This document shows positions 55,363 to 64,000 of a stretch of DNA of 64,000 bases, piece by piece. Below the pieces are notes generated by a model that did no database searches, had not been told where the DNA came from, and saw nothing but the letters and a program-made list of their open reading frames with translations. Each line of letters begins with the position of its first letter. The first letter of the stretch is position 1. Origin of the DNA: Aspidiotus rigidus (taxonomy: Eukaryota; Arthropoda; Insecta; Hemiptera; Diaspididae); assembly GCA_035079385.1 (NCBI GenBank), contig JAVHKY010000054.1, forward strand, positions 9,029,501-9,093,500. Reading direction: 5' to 3'. A program made the translations under genes and the position numbers.

Positions 55363-55767
55363 ATGAATACGAGAAGGAAGCAGCAAGTAGAAAGCGGCTT
55401 TTCATTCGATGTAAACTTAAACGAATATCCGAACGAGAAGAAATCAAGAAAGAAAAATTCTGAGCACGAAACAGAACCTCATGGTGGAGAAAAAGATCAC
55501 AATAATTCAACATTGCCGCATGGTAGTCATTTGAATGAAACTCAAACTAGTAATTTTGGGGAAGATAATTCAACTCCAGATTATTGGTGGGACAACGATT
55601 ATCAAGCTGAAGAGAACTTAGAACACCAATTGGATAAGCCACCACCTTCGCCCTCATCATCCTCAAGCGAGGAAAGTTTACATACGTCGTCATCAAGTGA
55701 TGAAGAAAGAATTGGTAGAATGAGTTATTCAAATGGTACAGTTCGACAGGATGTCGAGATTATATAA
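55363..55767 (+). other. Acidic/serine-rich ORF at the start of the copia-like element
   Basis: A 134-codon frame, hydrophilic throughout, with a serine-rich acidic tail ('SPSSSSSEESLHTSSSSDEE'). It overlaps the gag start by 35 bases in another frame ('RMSYSNGTVRQDVE' against 'VQFDRMSRLYNGG'). One base change would fuse it to gag, so it is probably the N-terminal extension of gag rather than a separate gene. Confidence 0.4.
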
Positions 55768-56461
55768 TGGTGGAAGCGATTTCAATTTATGGTTCGTGCG
55801 AACAAAACTAGCGTTAGCAAAGAAGGATGTGATGGATATGGTATATAAATCAGAAATAGAGAAGAAATTTCGTGCAGCAAGTGAGAATGACCGTTATACT
55901 ATGCAGGAATATGCAGATTTTCGCAAACGAAATGCAAAAGCTATGTCAATCATTGTTGAACGTATATCCCAAAGAATTCTTAGTCGAGTACAGAACACTG
56001 AGACAGCATGTGAGATGATGGAAACTCTACAAAAACTATACATAGTTCAATCAGATGTTGGCCGTGATGCAGTTAGAGCTGAGCTGTTCACCTTACGATA
56101 TCGAGAGGATGGAAACATGGAGAAATATATTGAGAAATTTGAAAGATTGGTTCATAAATTTCATGAATTGGATGGTAATCTCAGCGCGAAAGATGAATTG
56201 GAATTGTTTAGAACATCTTTACCCGCAAGTTTCAATGGTATACGATCTTGGTTTGCGTCACTAAAAGAGGAGGAGAAAACTCTACAAACCTTGAAGAGAC
56301 AATGTGTCGAGAATGCAGAATATTCAATGAGGGATGTCGACAGATATGTTAAACGTCAATCCACAAATTCATTTGTATCGAATCGTTTTTCCAATAATGT
56401 GAATCGTTCCGCGAGTTATAATTATAATCGTAATAATGTAAAGAAATGTATAAAAATGTAG
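55733..56461 (+). pseudogene. Ty1/copia gag (UBN2-type)
   Basis: A 242-codon frame: 'LYNGGSDFNLWFVRTKLALA' opens the gag domain, then 'ETACEMMETLQKLYIVQSD', 'LFTLRYREDGNMEKYIEKFE', 'LVHKFHELDGNLSAKDELEL' and 'TSLPASFNGIRSWFASLKEE', the order of copia-type UBN2 gags (W, L...L, the F..L...L repeats). The tail is Asn/Arg-rich and should be followed by a CCHC knuckle, which I do not find. A frame change at about 56455 lets it run a little further ('VDRNRSTNRPIGYREG') before other repeat sequence begins near 56540. No protease, integrase or RT follows, so the element is cut off after gag. Confidence 0.82.
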
Positions 56462-56534
56462 ATAAAAATAATCGCGATGTAGATCGAAATCGTAGCACTA
56501 ATAGGCCTATCGGCTATCGAGAAGGAACAACGCG

Positions 56535-56710
56535 CTACGAATAAACGTGAATATTTCATGCGAATACGAAAAAATGGGACGTCCTATCAAAAAACTGAGT
56601 ACGGCATTGAATTCAGCGTTCAAAATTCATTTAAAATTAGATAATTTTAGCTCAGCGATTTTCAAAAAGTTTTGAATTTGTTGGGTAGTGATAATCGAAT
56701 CCAGATGTTG
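56535..56710 (+). repeat. Inverted partner of 53335-53510
   Basis: 'tcctatcaaaaaactgag', 'ggcattgaattcagcgttca' and 'agctcagcgattttt'-like segments match the reverse complement of 53340-53500. Together with 53335 they bracket the copia fragment and the small gene. Confidence 0.7.
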
Positions 56711-58064
56711 GATTCTGAATAATTGATTGTACTTTTTATTTCTAAACCAGGTAATAATAATTCGAGTGATGGAAATCTAACTACCCGAAACGACATAAAA
56801 ATATTTAAAAAAAAGAGAAATTATTAAACTTCCCAAAATGGCATGAAAAAATATATTTCTTAAATGAAATGTACCTACGTGATAATTTACCAGTGCTCAT
56901 ATACTGCGAATTTTGAATACAAAGCATAAAATTATTATTTGAATTTTTGAGTAGGTACCTATTATAATTAATTTCATGCTATCTTTCTGTGTTTGATCCC
57001 GGAAATTAAATTCAGTTTCAAAAATAGTGATTACTTTTGAAACCGATAAAGCTCCACCAAAATAAACTGGAAAGTGAATGTTTTTTGAACACACTGCAAA
57101 AATATCTGCCATCATTGTGGCGATATCTCTTTATCACTAACGAAATATTGATTTAAGAGGCGAGCATTCAAACGAATTATCGTTTAAAATATGTACCTAT
57201 CAATTTCTGGTAGTGATAGTTGAAGCGACCCATGACACTTGTAGGAGTTGTGGGAGTTTGGGTTTTATATTCGGGGGTAAACTGATTTTCTGTACAGCGC
57301 TTTCTGTGATCATACACACATATCGAGGAATATTTTTAAAATAAATGATGAAAATTGCGTCATCATTGATTGGAATAAGTAAGATAATTACAGATCACAC
57401 ACAAAAAAAAAAAAAAAAGTGTTACAAAAACAGTAATATAACCTACCAAATCGAAATTTAATTTGTGACGAATTGAGAAAAGGAAATATCAGGAATGAAC
57501 AACGAAATAGATTAAATGATTGACGCATTTTTTGGGCCTAGGTATCGAGACCAATTATGAATGCTTAACATCAAAATAAAATTAAGAATATCTATTAAAT
57601 AAAAAATTTCAGTTGATACAATAGAGTATAAGGATGGATTTTCAAAGTTGATACGCGTAATATGATGAAAGTGAAAAACAGATGAAAATTCAACTCAAGA
57701 TTGAGAAGAATACCAATTTTATCATTCAAGAGTGTTGATAAATTTTTTTATTACTATTGTTATTATTATTATTATTTTGCAATAACGAAAGTGAAAGCAA
57801 AAAAAAAACTTAATTTAAGAGAATGGGATAGCTACGAATTTTTCAGGTTTTCTATCCTGAAAAATTTTGCCGAAATACTCAAAAATTCTACATTGAATAA
57901 ATCTTGATGAGTAATTACTTTTTGCAGTTCTTATTCTAATAAGATTTATCAAAGTATGAATTATCATTTTTCTGTTTCTCGAGATATATTAGCGTTGAGT
58001 TTGTTCGAAAAATGCGTTGTTCATTAATAAGAAATTATCTAAACCACCATTCCATTAAAAATTA

Positions 58065-58070
<6 letters not shown>
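56711..58070. other. Intron sequence; no gene
   Basis: AT-rich, with an A run at 57402-57418 and a TTA microsatellite near 57745-57775. Confidence 0.5.
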
Positions 58071-58100
<30 letters not shown>

Positions 58101-58250
58101 GAGCTATTTAAGTACTTAACGGGTCATTAGCTCGGGAAGAAATATTGGGATTAAATAGATTTGTAGCAATAAGTGGATCGGAGGAAGTTCATAGTTTTAA
58201 TGATGGTGGTTTCTGAGTTGTTGGAGAGAGGAGTCAGAAAATGAATGTCT
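58071..58250 (-). mobile_element. Poly(A)-tailed 3' end of a non-LTR element
   Basis: A T run of about 29 bases (58071-58099) starts a segment 'acgagctatttaag...ggtcattagctcgg' that resembles 47576-47615 next to the jockey-like relic, so this is a 5'-truncated insertion on the minus strand consisting only of 3' UTR and tail. Confidence 0.5.
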
Positions 58251-58283
58251 GATGATTTGTTTAAATCGAGAATATTTCCTTAC

Positions 58284-58439
58284 CAATAAGACAGCGGCCG
58301 GCAACCTCTACTGGTGACTCCCAAAATGATACCCACGAGATAGTTACGATCAGAATGCTTGGCACGTAGTAGTCCATAAAATAGTATCCCTGATTTCGGA
58401 CCACCCAAAATATCACTTTCAAGGAACTGCATTGATAAA
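58284..58439 (-). CDS. Cys-loop ion channel exon (M1)
   Basis: The acceptor is 'taacagttt'-type ('gttacag') at 58440 and the donor GTAAGG at 58283; 156 bases, 2 + 51 codons + 1, matching both neighbours. The peptide runs 'IYQCSSLKVIFWVVRNQGYY', 'FMDYYVPSILIVTISWVSFW' (M1) and 'ESPVEVAGRCLIG' (start of M2). A second AG 14 bases further on would break the phase, so I chose the first. The M1-M2 linker has VAGR where classical anion channels have PAR: the charged 0' arginine is kept and -2'/-1' read AG. I therefore expect anion permeability, but less certainly than for GABA or glycine receptors. Confidence 0.92.
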
Positions 58440-58499
58440 CTGTAACAATAAAATAATATGTAATACAGTAATACAATAAAGAACATCTTGATTACAACA

Positions 58500-59110
58500 C
58501 TGAAGAAAAAAAAAAAAATACTCAGTCAAAATTAATTTGTTTACTTTCTTTTGATCGGTTTGACTCGCTCCTTCAATAAGTTTGACTGTAAAATCTGGTC
58601 AAACTACCCAAGAAGTCAATCAAAACTGACCTAAAACGGGATTGAAGTAACCAAGAAAAGTTGACGGTTAATTTTAACTATTTTCGTAGTCAGTGCTCCT
58701 ACAGTATCATCTTTTCTCTTTGTGAACGAACAAAACCTGCAACCCGAATCTTTTCGTGGGTTTCTCTTGAGAATACTCTGCTAGTTAGAGTCAAAATTAT
58801 CTTAAGCGTCGAATTTCTACTTTTTTTTTTCGATCCTCTCCATAAGTCAGAGGGCACATTTATTCTTGAGTCTTGAATATGTCGAAGATATCCGAACCGA
58901 ATGTTCGTCGGATGGAGCAAATTTGTTGATATACTTATTTTTTCCAGGACGCTGGGCTCAAACCCCTTTTGAGAGAATCTCCAAAATACGCTTCTGGACG
59001 CTAGTGTGTGTACGCCTTCAAACTATCTATGTATACGAATTAGAGCGATACGATATTGTCGCAAAAATGGATTTATGCATTTTTGTAATTTTGTAAAACC
59101 ATAAATCAAC
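58500..59110. other. Channel intron; no gene
   Basis: The 675-bp intron between the pre-M1 and M1 exons. Nothing recognisable. Confidence 0.6.
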
Positions 59111-59114
59111 TTAC

Positions 59115-59270
59115 TCTGACTGCTGCTACAATCCGAGTTCAATGAATTGTGCTCTGTTTTGTAAGTCGCATTTACCAAAGTGTACTCGGCTAGATACGAA
59201 GCCTCTTTACTCCAGCTTATAGCTGAATGGTTCTCCCATCGCAATAATAAATCATTCGACTTCAATTTCC
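59115..59270 (-). CDS. Cys-loop ion channel exon (extracellular, pre-M1)
   Basis: The acceptor is 'cgctatcatcgcag' and the donor GTAAGT; 156 bases, 2 + 51 codons + 1. It reads 'KLKSNDLLLRWENHSAISW' then 'YLAEYTLVNATYKTEHN', matching the end of the ligand-binding domain (the '..DL..RW' strand and the '..L..F.L' strand before M1). A cysteine near the end ('SDCSSSQ') and one at the start of the next exon ('YQCSSLK') could form the second disulfide found in glycine-receptor-like subunits. Confidence 0.88.
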
Positions 59271-59338
59271 CTGCGATGATAGCGTTAAAGCACTTAATAT
59301 TTGATTATAATTTTTATAAATTATTTAAGCTGATGGAC

Positions 59339-59433
59339 CATAAAACGTACAGGTATCAATGTTCAAATTACAAATTTGATGATCTCGAGGAAATTTTCCT
59401 AATTCTGCCCAGCACACAATATCGGTCATTAAC
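59339..59433 (-). CDS. Cys-loop ion channel exon (Cys-loop)
   Basis: The acceptor is 'tgtttttttctag'; 95 bases, 1 + 31 codons + 1. The peptide contains CWAELGKFPRDHQIC: two cysteines exactly 13 residues apart with FP.D between them, the defining Cys-loop. The donor reads GTCCAT, which is weak, but it is the only GT here that gives the right phase with the next exon, 68 bases downstream. Upstream exons (signal peptide and most of the ligand-binding domain) were not found between 59.4 and 64 kb. Confidence 0.88.
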
Positions 59434-59439
59434 CTAGAA

Positions 59440-61015
59440 AAAAACATACAGGATATGGTATTTGATAGATAATATCAAATTTAATTTTCGATGTATCTTA
59501 AAAATAACATCTTCTTCACTTATGTAGAGTGAGGGAGAGGATCGACCCTCCATCAGTTCCACAAAAAATCAAAGCCACTTGCAATTTTGGTTTCAGGAAA
59601 TGTATAGAAAATTTGCATAATCTTGAAGATTGGTTCTTAGCAAGCCACCTCGCCCCCTCTTAACTGGGTCAAATTTCAATTTATCTGCACAGTCTTCAAC
59701 GACAATTTTTCTAAGATTATTAATATGAATCGGGGATTATTTTAGTCGTAGTTTTGTATAAATTTGGAAAAGATAGGATAAATTTTGAATTTATGTGTTA
59801 GCTGACTGGTTTGAGGAAGTTTACTGATGAGTGCTATTGACGCCACTGCGCTGCCATTTTTTTAAAGTAAGTACATTTTTTATCCAGCCCCCTCTTTTTA
59901 AGGATTTCTATTGTGATAACTTGGTCCTTATAATGAGTAATCCAACAGCCTATTCTCGGAATTGCGCTTGAAGAACATGAAACGTGAACGAGCATTGTAT
60001 TCAAAAACGTGAAATGTTTACCAAGTTTTTATCTATACTTAATTGAACTATTCACTTCATTATTTTTACCAGAATTATTTTTAGGTGTTTGTTTACAAAA
60101 ATAATTCTTACTAATCTTGTTTGTTTTTCATGTGTTTCTTATTATTTTCAAGTCACATATTTTTAAACATTATTTTTTACGTATTTCTTATTATCTCCAA
60201 ATTACATATTTTTAACAATTTTTTTTTTAGTCAGAGTTGTTTTTACTTTTTTCTTTCATGCATTACGAAAAGAAGAAGAAATAGTGTCGGTCCATTAATT
60301 CGAGCGTGTACAACATTTTGAAAAATTTTTGACTTCTTTGAAACTCTTCTTCGGACATTTACGTGTGAACGCATTTTGTTTTCAAGATGGGCATAATAAA
60401 GGTATGTAGGTCAAACCTGAATCTTTCTCCTATTTATGTAGTCTAGGCAAACTAAACAATAAAAAAGAATTTTTTGGTAGAGAACGGGTGTTTGCTGAAA
60501 TGTGTGGAGGAAGGTATCGAAAAGTATCAAAAAAAAACCCACCCCCTAAAGACTGGTGAAAATTTTTTCTGGCACGTTTTGGCCCCCCAAATTCAGTTTT
60601 TGGACTATTTCTTAAAAACTAAGCGTTTTACAAGAAAATGTCTCGAACAAAAGATATTCCTCTTGAAATTTCAAATAAAATGATGTATAGGAAGTCCAGT
60701 TTAGACCGAATAGTCAGCTCAAAAATTCCCTCGAAGTAATATAGTTTTCAAAATTTAGACGAAATTTATCAAATTTTTGCTGATATCTCCGAAAAATCAA
60801 CTTCTAGAAGAAAATGTATAAGAAGGAAACATTTTCTTTATAGTATTTCTTATAAAATAAGTTCACAATTGAGCAAATGTAATACCTAATATCTTCTGTA
60901 GAACAAGCTGAAATAGAAGAAATTTATTGTAGGATTAATTCTTATACTGTATTTAGCTATAAGAATATTAAAATTTAGCTATACAACACGATAAAGATGG
61001 AATTATTCATCCATA
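59440..61015. other. No gene recognised; probably channel intron
   Basis: AT-rich, with a tandem duplication of about 55 bases near 60120-60230 ('tttcttattat', 'acatatttttaa' twice). I looked on the minus strand for WxPD-type ligand-binding motifs and found none. Confidence 0.45.
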
Positions 61016-61550
61016 TCTGGTAGTACCCGCATTTTTTGGATATTCTTCTTTGTATTATACGCAGCAATATTTTTAGTAGGGGTGACATCAAGCTGATTGG
61101 TCTGAAATAGTTGCAGCTTTTCGTTTTTTGCTTCTTGGGAATTGTTATGAACTTTGATCGAAGCCATCCTTCTGGTATTGTTCCGCTAATGTAGATTCTG
61201 TTGTATAGTCTCGTCATTTTCCAAGCTGTGTCCATCCAACACTTTCAGTAATTCTGCTATCATTCCATCCGGTCCAGGGGTCTTTCTTACTGGAGCGTTT
61301 CTTATTGCGCGTGGATTGAAGGATTGCTATGCCTTCTTCTTCAGTGACCTTAACGGATTCTCTTTCATCTTCTAACAGTTTCTCAATATACTCGGCCCAT
61401 TCCACAACCAGACTGTTTTCCTCCACAATTATGTTTCCCTCTTGGTTTCTCATTACGTAAGGTTTCTTTGGTCTGTAAATTCCGGCAGTTTCCTTCAGTT
61501 TCTTGTGTAACTGATATTCGTCGTGTTTTTCTATTAGTTGTTCAATTTCT

Positions 61551-62294
61551 CAGGGCTGCGGTGAGGGGGGTTTCTTGAGGAACGAAACTCAAACGCATTC
61601 CAGGGGGGGCCGATTTTTTTAATCTCTTTCAGCTTTCCTGAGAAGAAAAACACGATCATTCAAGAATTCAGATTTATTTTCAAAAATTAGATGAGACGTT
61701 CATAGAATGTGTACTCGTGAATGTTAAAAGAAAAATTGAAATCATAGTAGGTACTCGTTTTATAGGGTGCAGGGTGGATTATTTTAATTCTTTCATTTTT
61801 TCAGTAGCCCGGCGTATACATTTGATTTTTTGGCAAGTTCGTCGATGATTTCATTGTTTGGAATGCTGTCTAGGACATCTGTTTCAGATGCTAGTATCAT
61901 TGTAGCAGATAACCACTCATCGAGCATACAGCTCCTCAAAGGACTTTTGATAATTTTCTCTTTACTCAGCGCTCGTTCTGCTGAACAACTAGTTACTGCG
62001 AGGGACACATTGTATCTTATAAAGAACTTTCAAATTACTGAAGGTTGACAGCTGCATCAGTAATCTAAAAGGTTTTATGAAACCGCGGAGAATGAACATT
62101 AAATAGTTGTGCAAACCTGCACGCTGATGGCTTCGTGGCTTGTCACGAGTATTTATTTCTTGAAACTTGACCTTTTGTTATTAACAGATTGTTCATTTTT
62201 GAAATATGTGCATTTTTGGTCTCATCAGGGGGGGCACTCAATCCAGGAAATTAGGGGGGTTCCTCAAGCCCCCAAGGGGGTCGCCGCAGCCCTG
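61551..62294 (-). mobile_element. hAT-type insertion inside the RTE-like element (744 bp)
   Basis: Ends CAGGGCTGCGG (61551) and CCGCAGCCCTG (62294) are inverted repeats; AATTTCT flanks both sides (61544-61550 and 62295-62301). Removing the insert with one flank restores the RTE reading 'CEEIEQLI'. hAT elements normally duplicate 8 bp; here 7 are identical. Only the transposase C terminus is inside, so it could move only with help. Confidence 0.82.
61793..62008 (-). pseudogene. hAT transposase C-terminal dimerisation region
   Basis: The 71-codon frame reads 'LAVTSCSAERALSKEKIIKS', 'PLRSCMLDEWLSATMILASE' and 'NEIIDELAKKSN', the hATC block (P/AVTSCSAERSFS..K.IK..LRS.M...RLS.L...). The upstream catalytic DDE part is absent from the insert. 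The native stop follows 'GLLKK'. Confidence 0.85.
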
Positions 62295-63538
62295 AATTTC
62301 TTCACAAGATTTTAGATAAAATTCTTCTTTTGCTTTTTTTACTGCCTCTTTGACCTTCCTCTGGGTCTCTATGTATTTTCGCTCATCCTTGTTCTTGTGT
62401 TTCCTTCTTTCGTCTATGAGTTCCAGAATTTCTTCCATTATCCATGCGTTCTTCTTTTTTCGCTCCCTTTTGCCCAGGACTTTTTCAGCCGATTGCAATA
62501 TTACATTCTTCATCCGCGTACTAGTTTTTTCGACATCGTTATTTCCTATTTCCTGCTCCGAAATGCCTTGTAATTTTTGGCTTATATTTTCTCTTACCTT
62601 TCGTTTGACCTTTGGTTGTTATAGTTTTAACGTATTTATAAACTGTTTTGAGGCTTTCTTAATTTTCTTCAATCGGGTTTTAACCTTCGCCGCAAGAAGG
62701 ATATAATCTGAGTTTATATCTGCACTAGGATACGTTTCCACGAGTTTTACCGAGTTTCTGAAACGCTTTTTGACCATTATGTAGTCTATTTGGTTTCTGA
62801 CTATCAAATCTTCACTATCAGTCGGAGCTTTCCACGTATATAACCTTCTTTTTGGGAGCTGAAACCACGTATTGGTAATGATAAGTCGTTGTTCCTGACA
62901 AAATTAGATGAGGCGTTCACCGCGTTCGTTTTGTTCTCCTAAGCCAAAAGGTTCGGCAATTGTTCCTGTTGGACCTCTTCCAACCTTAGCATTCATATCT
63001 CCAATCACAAAAGTGACATTGTGATTTTTGCAGGTTTTTAATAGTGCCTCTACCTGTCCGTAAAAATCCTCAAGTTATGCGTCATCTTTGTCCGCTGTAG
63101 GCGCGTAGATTTGTATTATACGAGTATTTATGTCGAATGGATGGGCTGCAAGTTGAATCATCATAGCTCTCTCAAACAGTGGTGTAAATGCTTTCACCGC
63201 TTTGGCGGTAGATTTATCACATATAATAGCTACTCCTTTCTGTTGCGGTCCGTCTTCTGCTCCTGAAAAATGTATGGTGTGCTCTTCTGTCTCAAAGCAC
63301 CCAGAGCCAAGCCAGTGTGTTTCACCAACACCGAGAATATGAATATCCTGGAGTTTCATTTCTCGGATTAGACTGTGGATTCTTCCCGTTTCGTATAATG
63401 TGCGTACATTTCACATACCTATCTTTAGAATCTTTGTCATTTCGAGCTGGGATATTCTTAGCACCCCTGCTCCATTGAAGGAGCGCCCAGGACTCGTGGC
63501 CGTTTCTTGATCCGTTCTCTCCATGACAACAAGGAACA

Positions 63539-64000
63539 ATTGGATTTCGACCAGGCATGGGAACGAGAGAAGCTCTGTACTGCGTACAAGTTATTCTTCA
63601 AAAATCCAAGAGTTCCGAATGCTTTATAGACTTCGAGAAAGCTTTCGACAAAGTACAACACAACAAACTAGTTGAAAGCCTGAAGAAAACTGGCTTGGAC
63701 GACTGGGACATACGGCTAATGGTCAATCTGTATTAGAAACAAACGGTGTTTGTGGAAATTGGCAACACAGAATCACAGCAAATCCCAGTCAAAAGAGGAG
63801 TAAGGCAGGTTTGCGGCCTCTCGCCACTGCTGTTTAACATCTACTCCGAAGAAATATTTGTGGAGGCTTTAGAAGATCAGTCAATAGAAGTGCGAATTGG
63901 AGGCGAAACAATCAATAATATCAGGTATGCGGACGACACAGCCCTTGTAGCAGAGACAATGCCCGACCTCCAAATTTTACTAAACCGAGTTAACGAAGCC
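63539..64000 (+). pseudogene. RTE-like reverse transcriptase, 3' part, cut by the window end
   Basis: The plus strand reads 'GFRPGMGTREALYCVQVILQ', 'CFIDFEKAFDKVQHNKLVES' (motif A), 'WDIRLMVNLY', a TAG at 63734-63736 where W is expected, 'KQTVFVEIGNTESQQIPVKR', 'GVRQVCGLSPLLFNIYSEEI' (motif B, G to V) and 'RYADDTALVAETMPDL' (catalytic). It continues exactly where the minus-strand part breaks off, so both are one insertion. Confidence 0.85.

Larger units (their letters stand above)
61020..63535 (-). pseudogene. RTE-like non-LTR element, inverted 5' part (EN and start of RT)
   Basis: Reading right to left: 'SRGAKNIPARNDKDSKDR' (upstream region), endonuclease from about 63440 ('KIGM' stop 'NVRTLYETG', 'DIHILGVGETHWLGSG', 'RIIQIYAPTADKDDA'), its end at 62760-62720 ('ETYPSADINSDYILLAAKVK', where the catalytic SDH reads SDY), the linker (62513-62300, 'KKNAWIMEEILELIDERRKH'), then after the hAT insert 'VEWAEYIEKLLEDERESVKV' and the first RT blocks ('RLYNRIYISGTIPEGWLRSK', 'NYFRPISLMSPLLKILLRII'). 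Homology stops at about 61025 right after 'RRISKKC'. Several stops and shifts. Confidence 0.82.

Noticed and set aside
55322..55732. Minus-strand ORFs over the copia gag start
   Set aside because: Shadows of the plus-strand frame, which carries the recognisable gag motifs.

Overview
The window looks like a piece of an insect (at least arthropod) nuclear genome. It is AT-rich, has GT-AG introns, and carries no operon-like packing. It is crowded with eukaryotic transposable elements: Penelope-like, Ty3/gypsy, Ty1/copia, RTE-like, R1-like and jockey-like non-LTR, hAT, MULE and foldback elements. I cannot name the species.

The one host gene I can follow is a Cys-loop ligand-gated ion channel on the minus strand. 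Six exons are visible: 59339-59433 (Cys-loop), 59115-59270 (pre-M1), 58284-58439 (M1), 51398-51563 (M2-M3), 37675-37840 (cytoplasmic loop) and 21467-21694 (M4 and stop). All have splice sites and every junction agrees in phase. The 5' exons lie beyond 59.4 kb or outside the window. So about 38 kb, from 21.5 to 59.4 kb, is this gene, and its introns of 16.0, 13.6 and 6.7 kb hold most of the repeats. A possible small three-exon gene (54475-55013, minus) sits inside the 6.7-kb intron.

Layout. 1-6.4 kb: a Penelope-like element (PLE) relic and the 3' end of an RTE-like element. 6.5-8.95 kb: a 170-bp dimeric satellite with a second short-period repeat. 8.9-10 kb: a decayed MULE transposase and a coiled-coil reading frame. 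12.1-21.2 kb: a nest of elements. A copia relic is split by an inverted PLE pair (exact 13-bp target duplication) and again by a 389-bp MITE-like element, and it abuts a 3'-truncated gypsy element with its 620-bp LTR. 22.7-25.5 kb: an almost perfect foldback hairpin and a 2.5-kb element with about 290-bp inverted ends. 26.3-28.4 kb: the best PLE copy (RT plus GIY-YIG), flanked by a 45-bp tandem repeat. 31.3 kb: a FLYWCH zinc-finger ORF. 33-35 kb: duplicated non-LTR debris. 41.4-45.5 kb: an R1-like RT relic followed by a 3-kb array of about 190-bp monomers arranged in a 956-bp higher-order unit. 46-53 kb: more non-LTR ends and an LTR-related block. 55-56.5 kb: a copia LTR and gag. 61-64 kb: an RTE-like element with a 5' inversion typical of twin priming, interrupted by a hAT fragment.

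The strongest candidate for something new is the 42.4-45.5 kb array. One monomer in each 956-bp unit keeps a hammerhead-like core on the minus strand (CTGATGA, a 6-bp stem, GAAACGTC). A related motif sits at the 3' end of the PLE copies in the same window. This suggests a retrozyme-like satellite derived from PLE ends, but the core has one extra nucleotide compared with the classical hammerhead, so activity is unproven.
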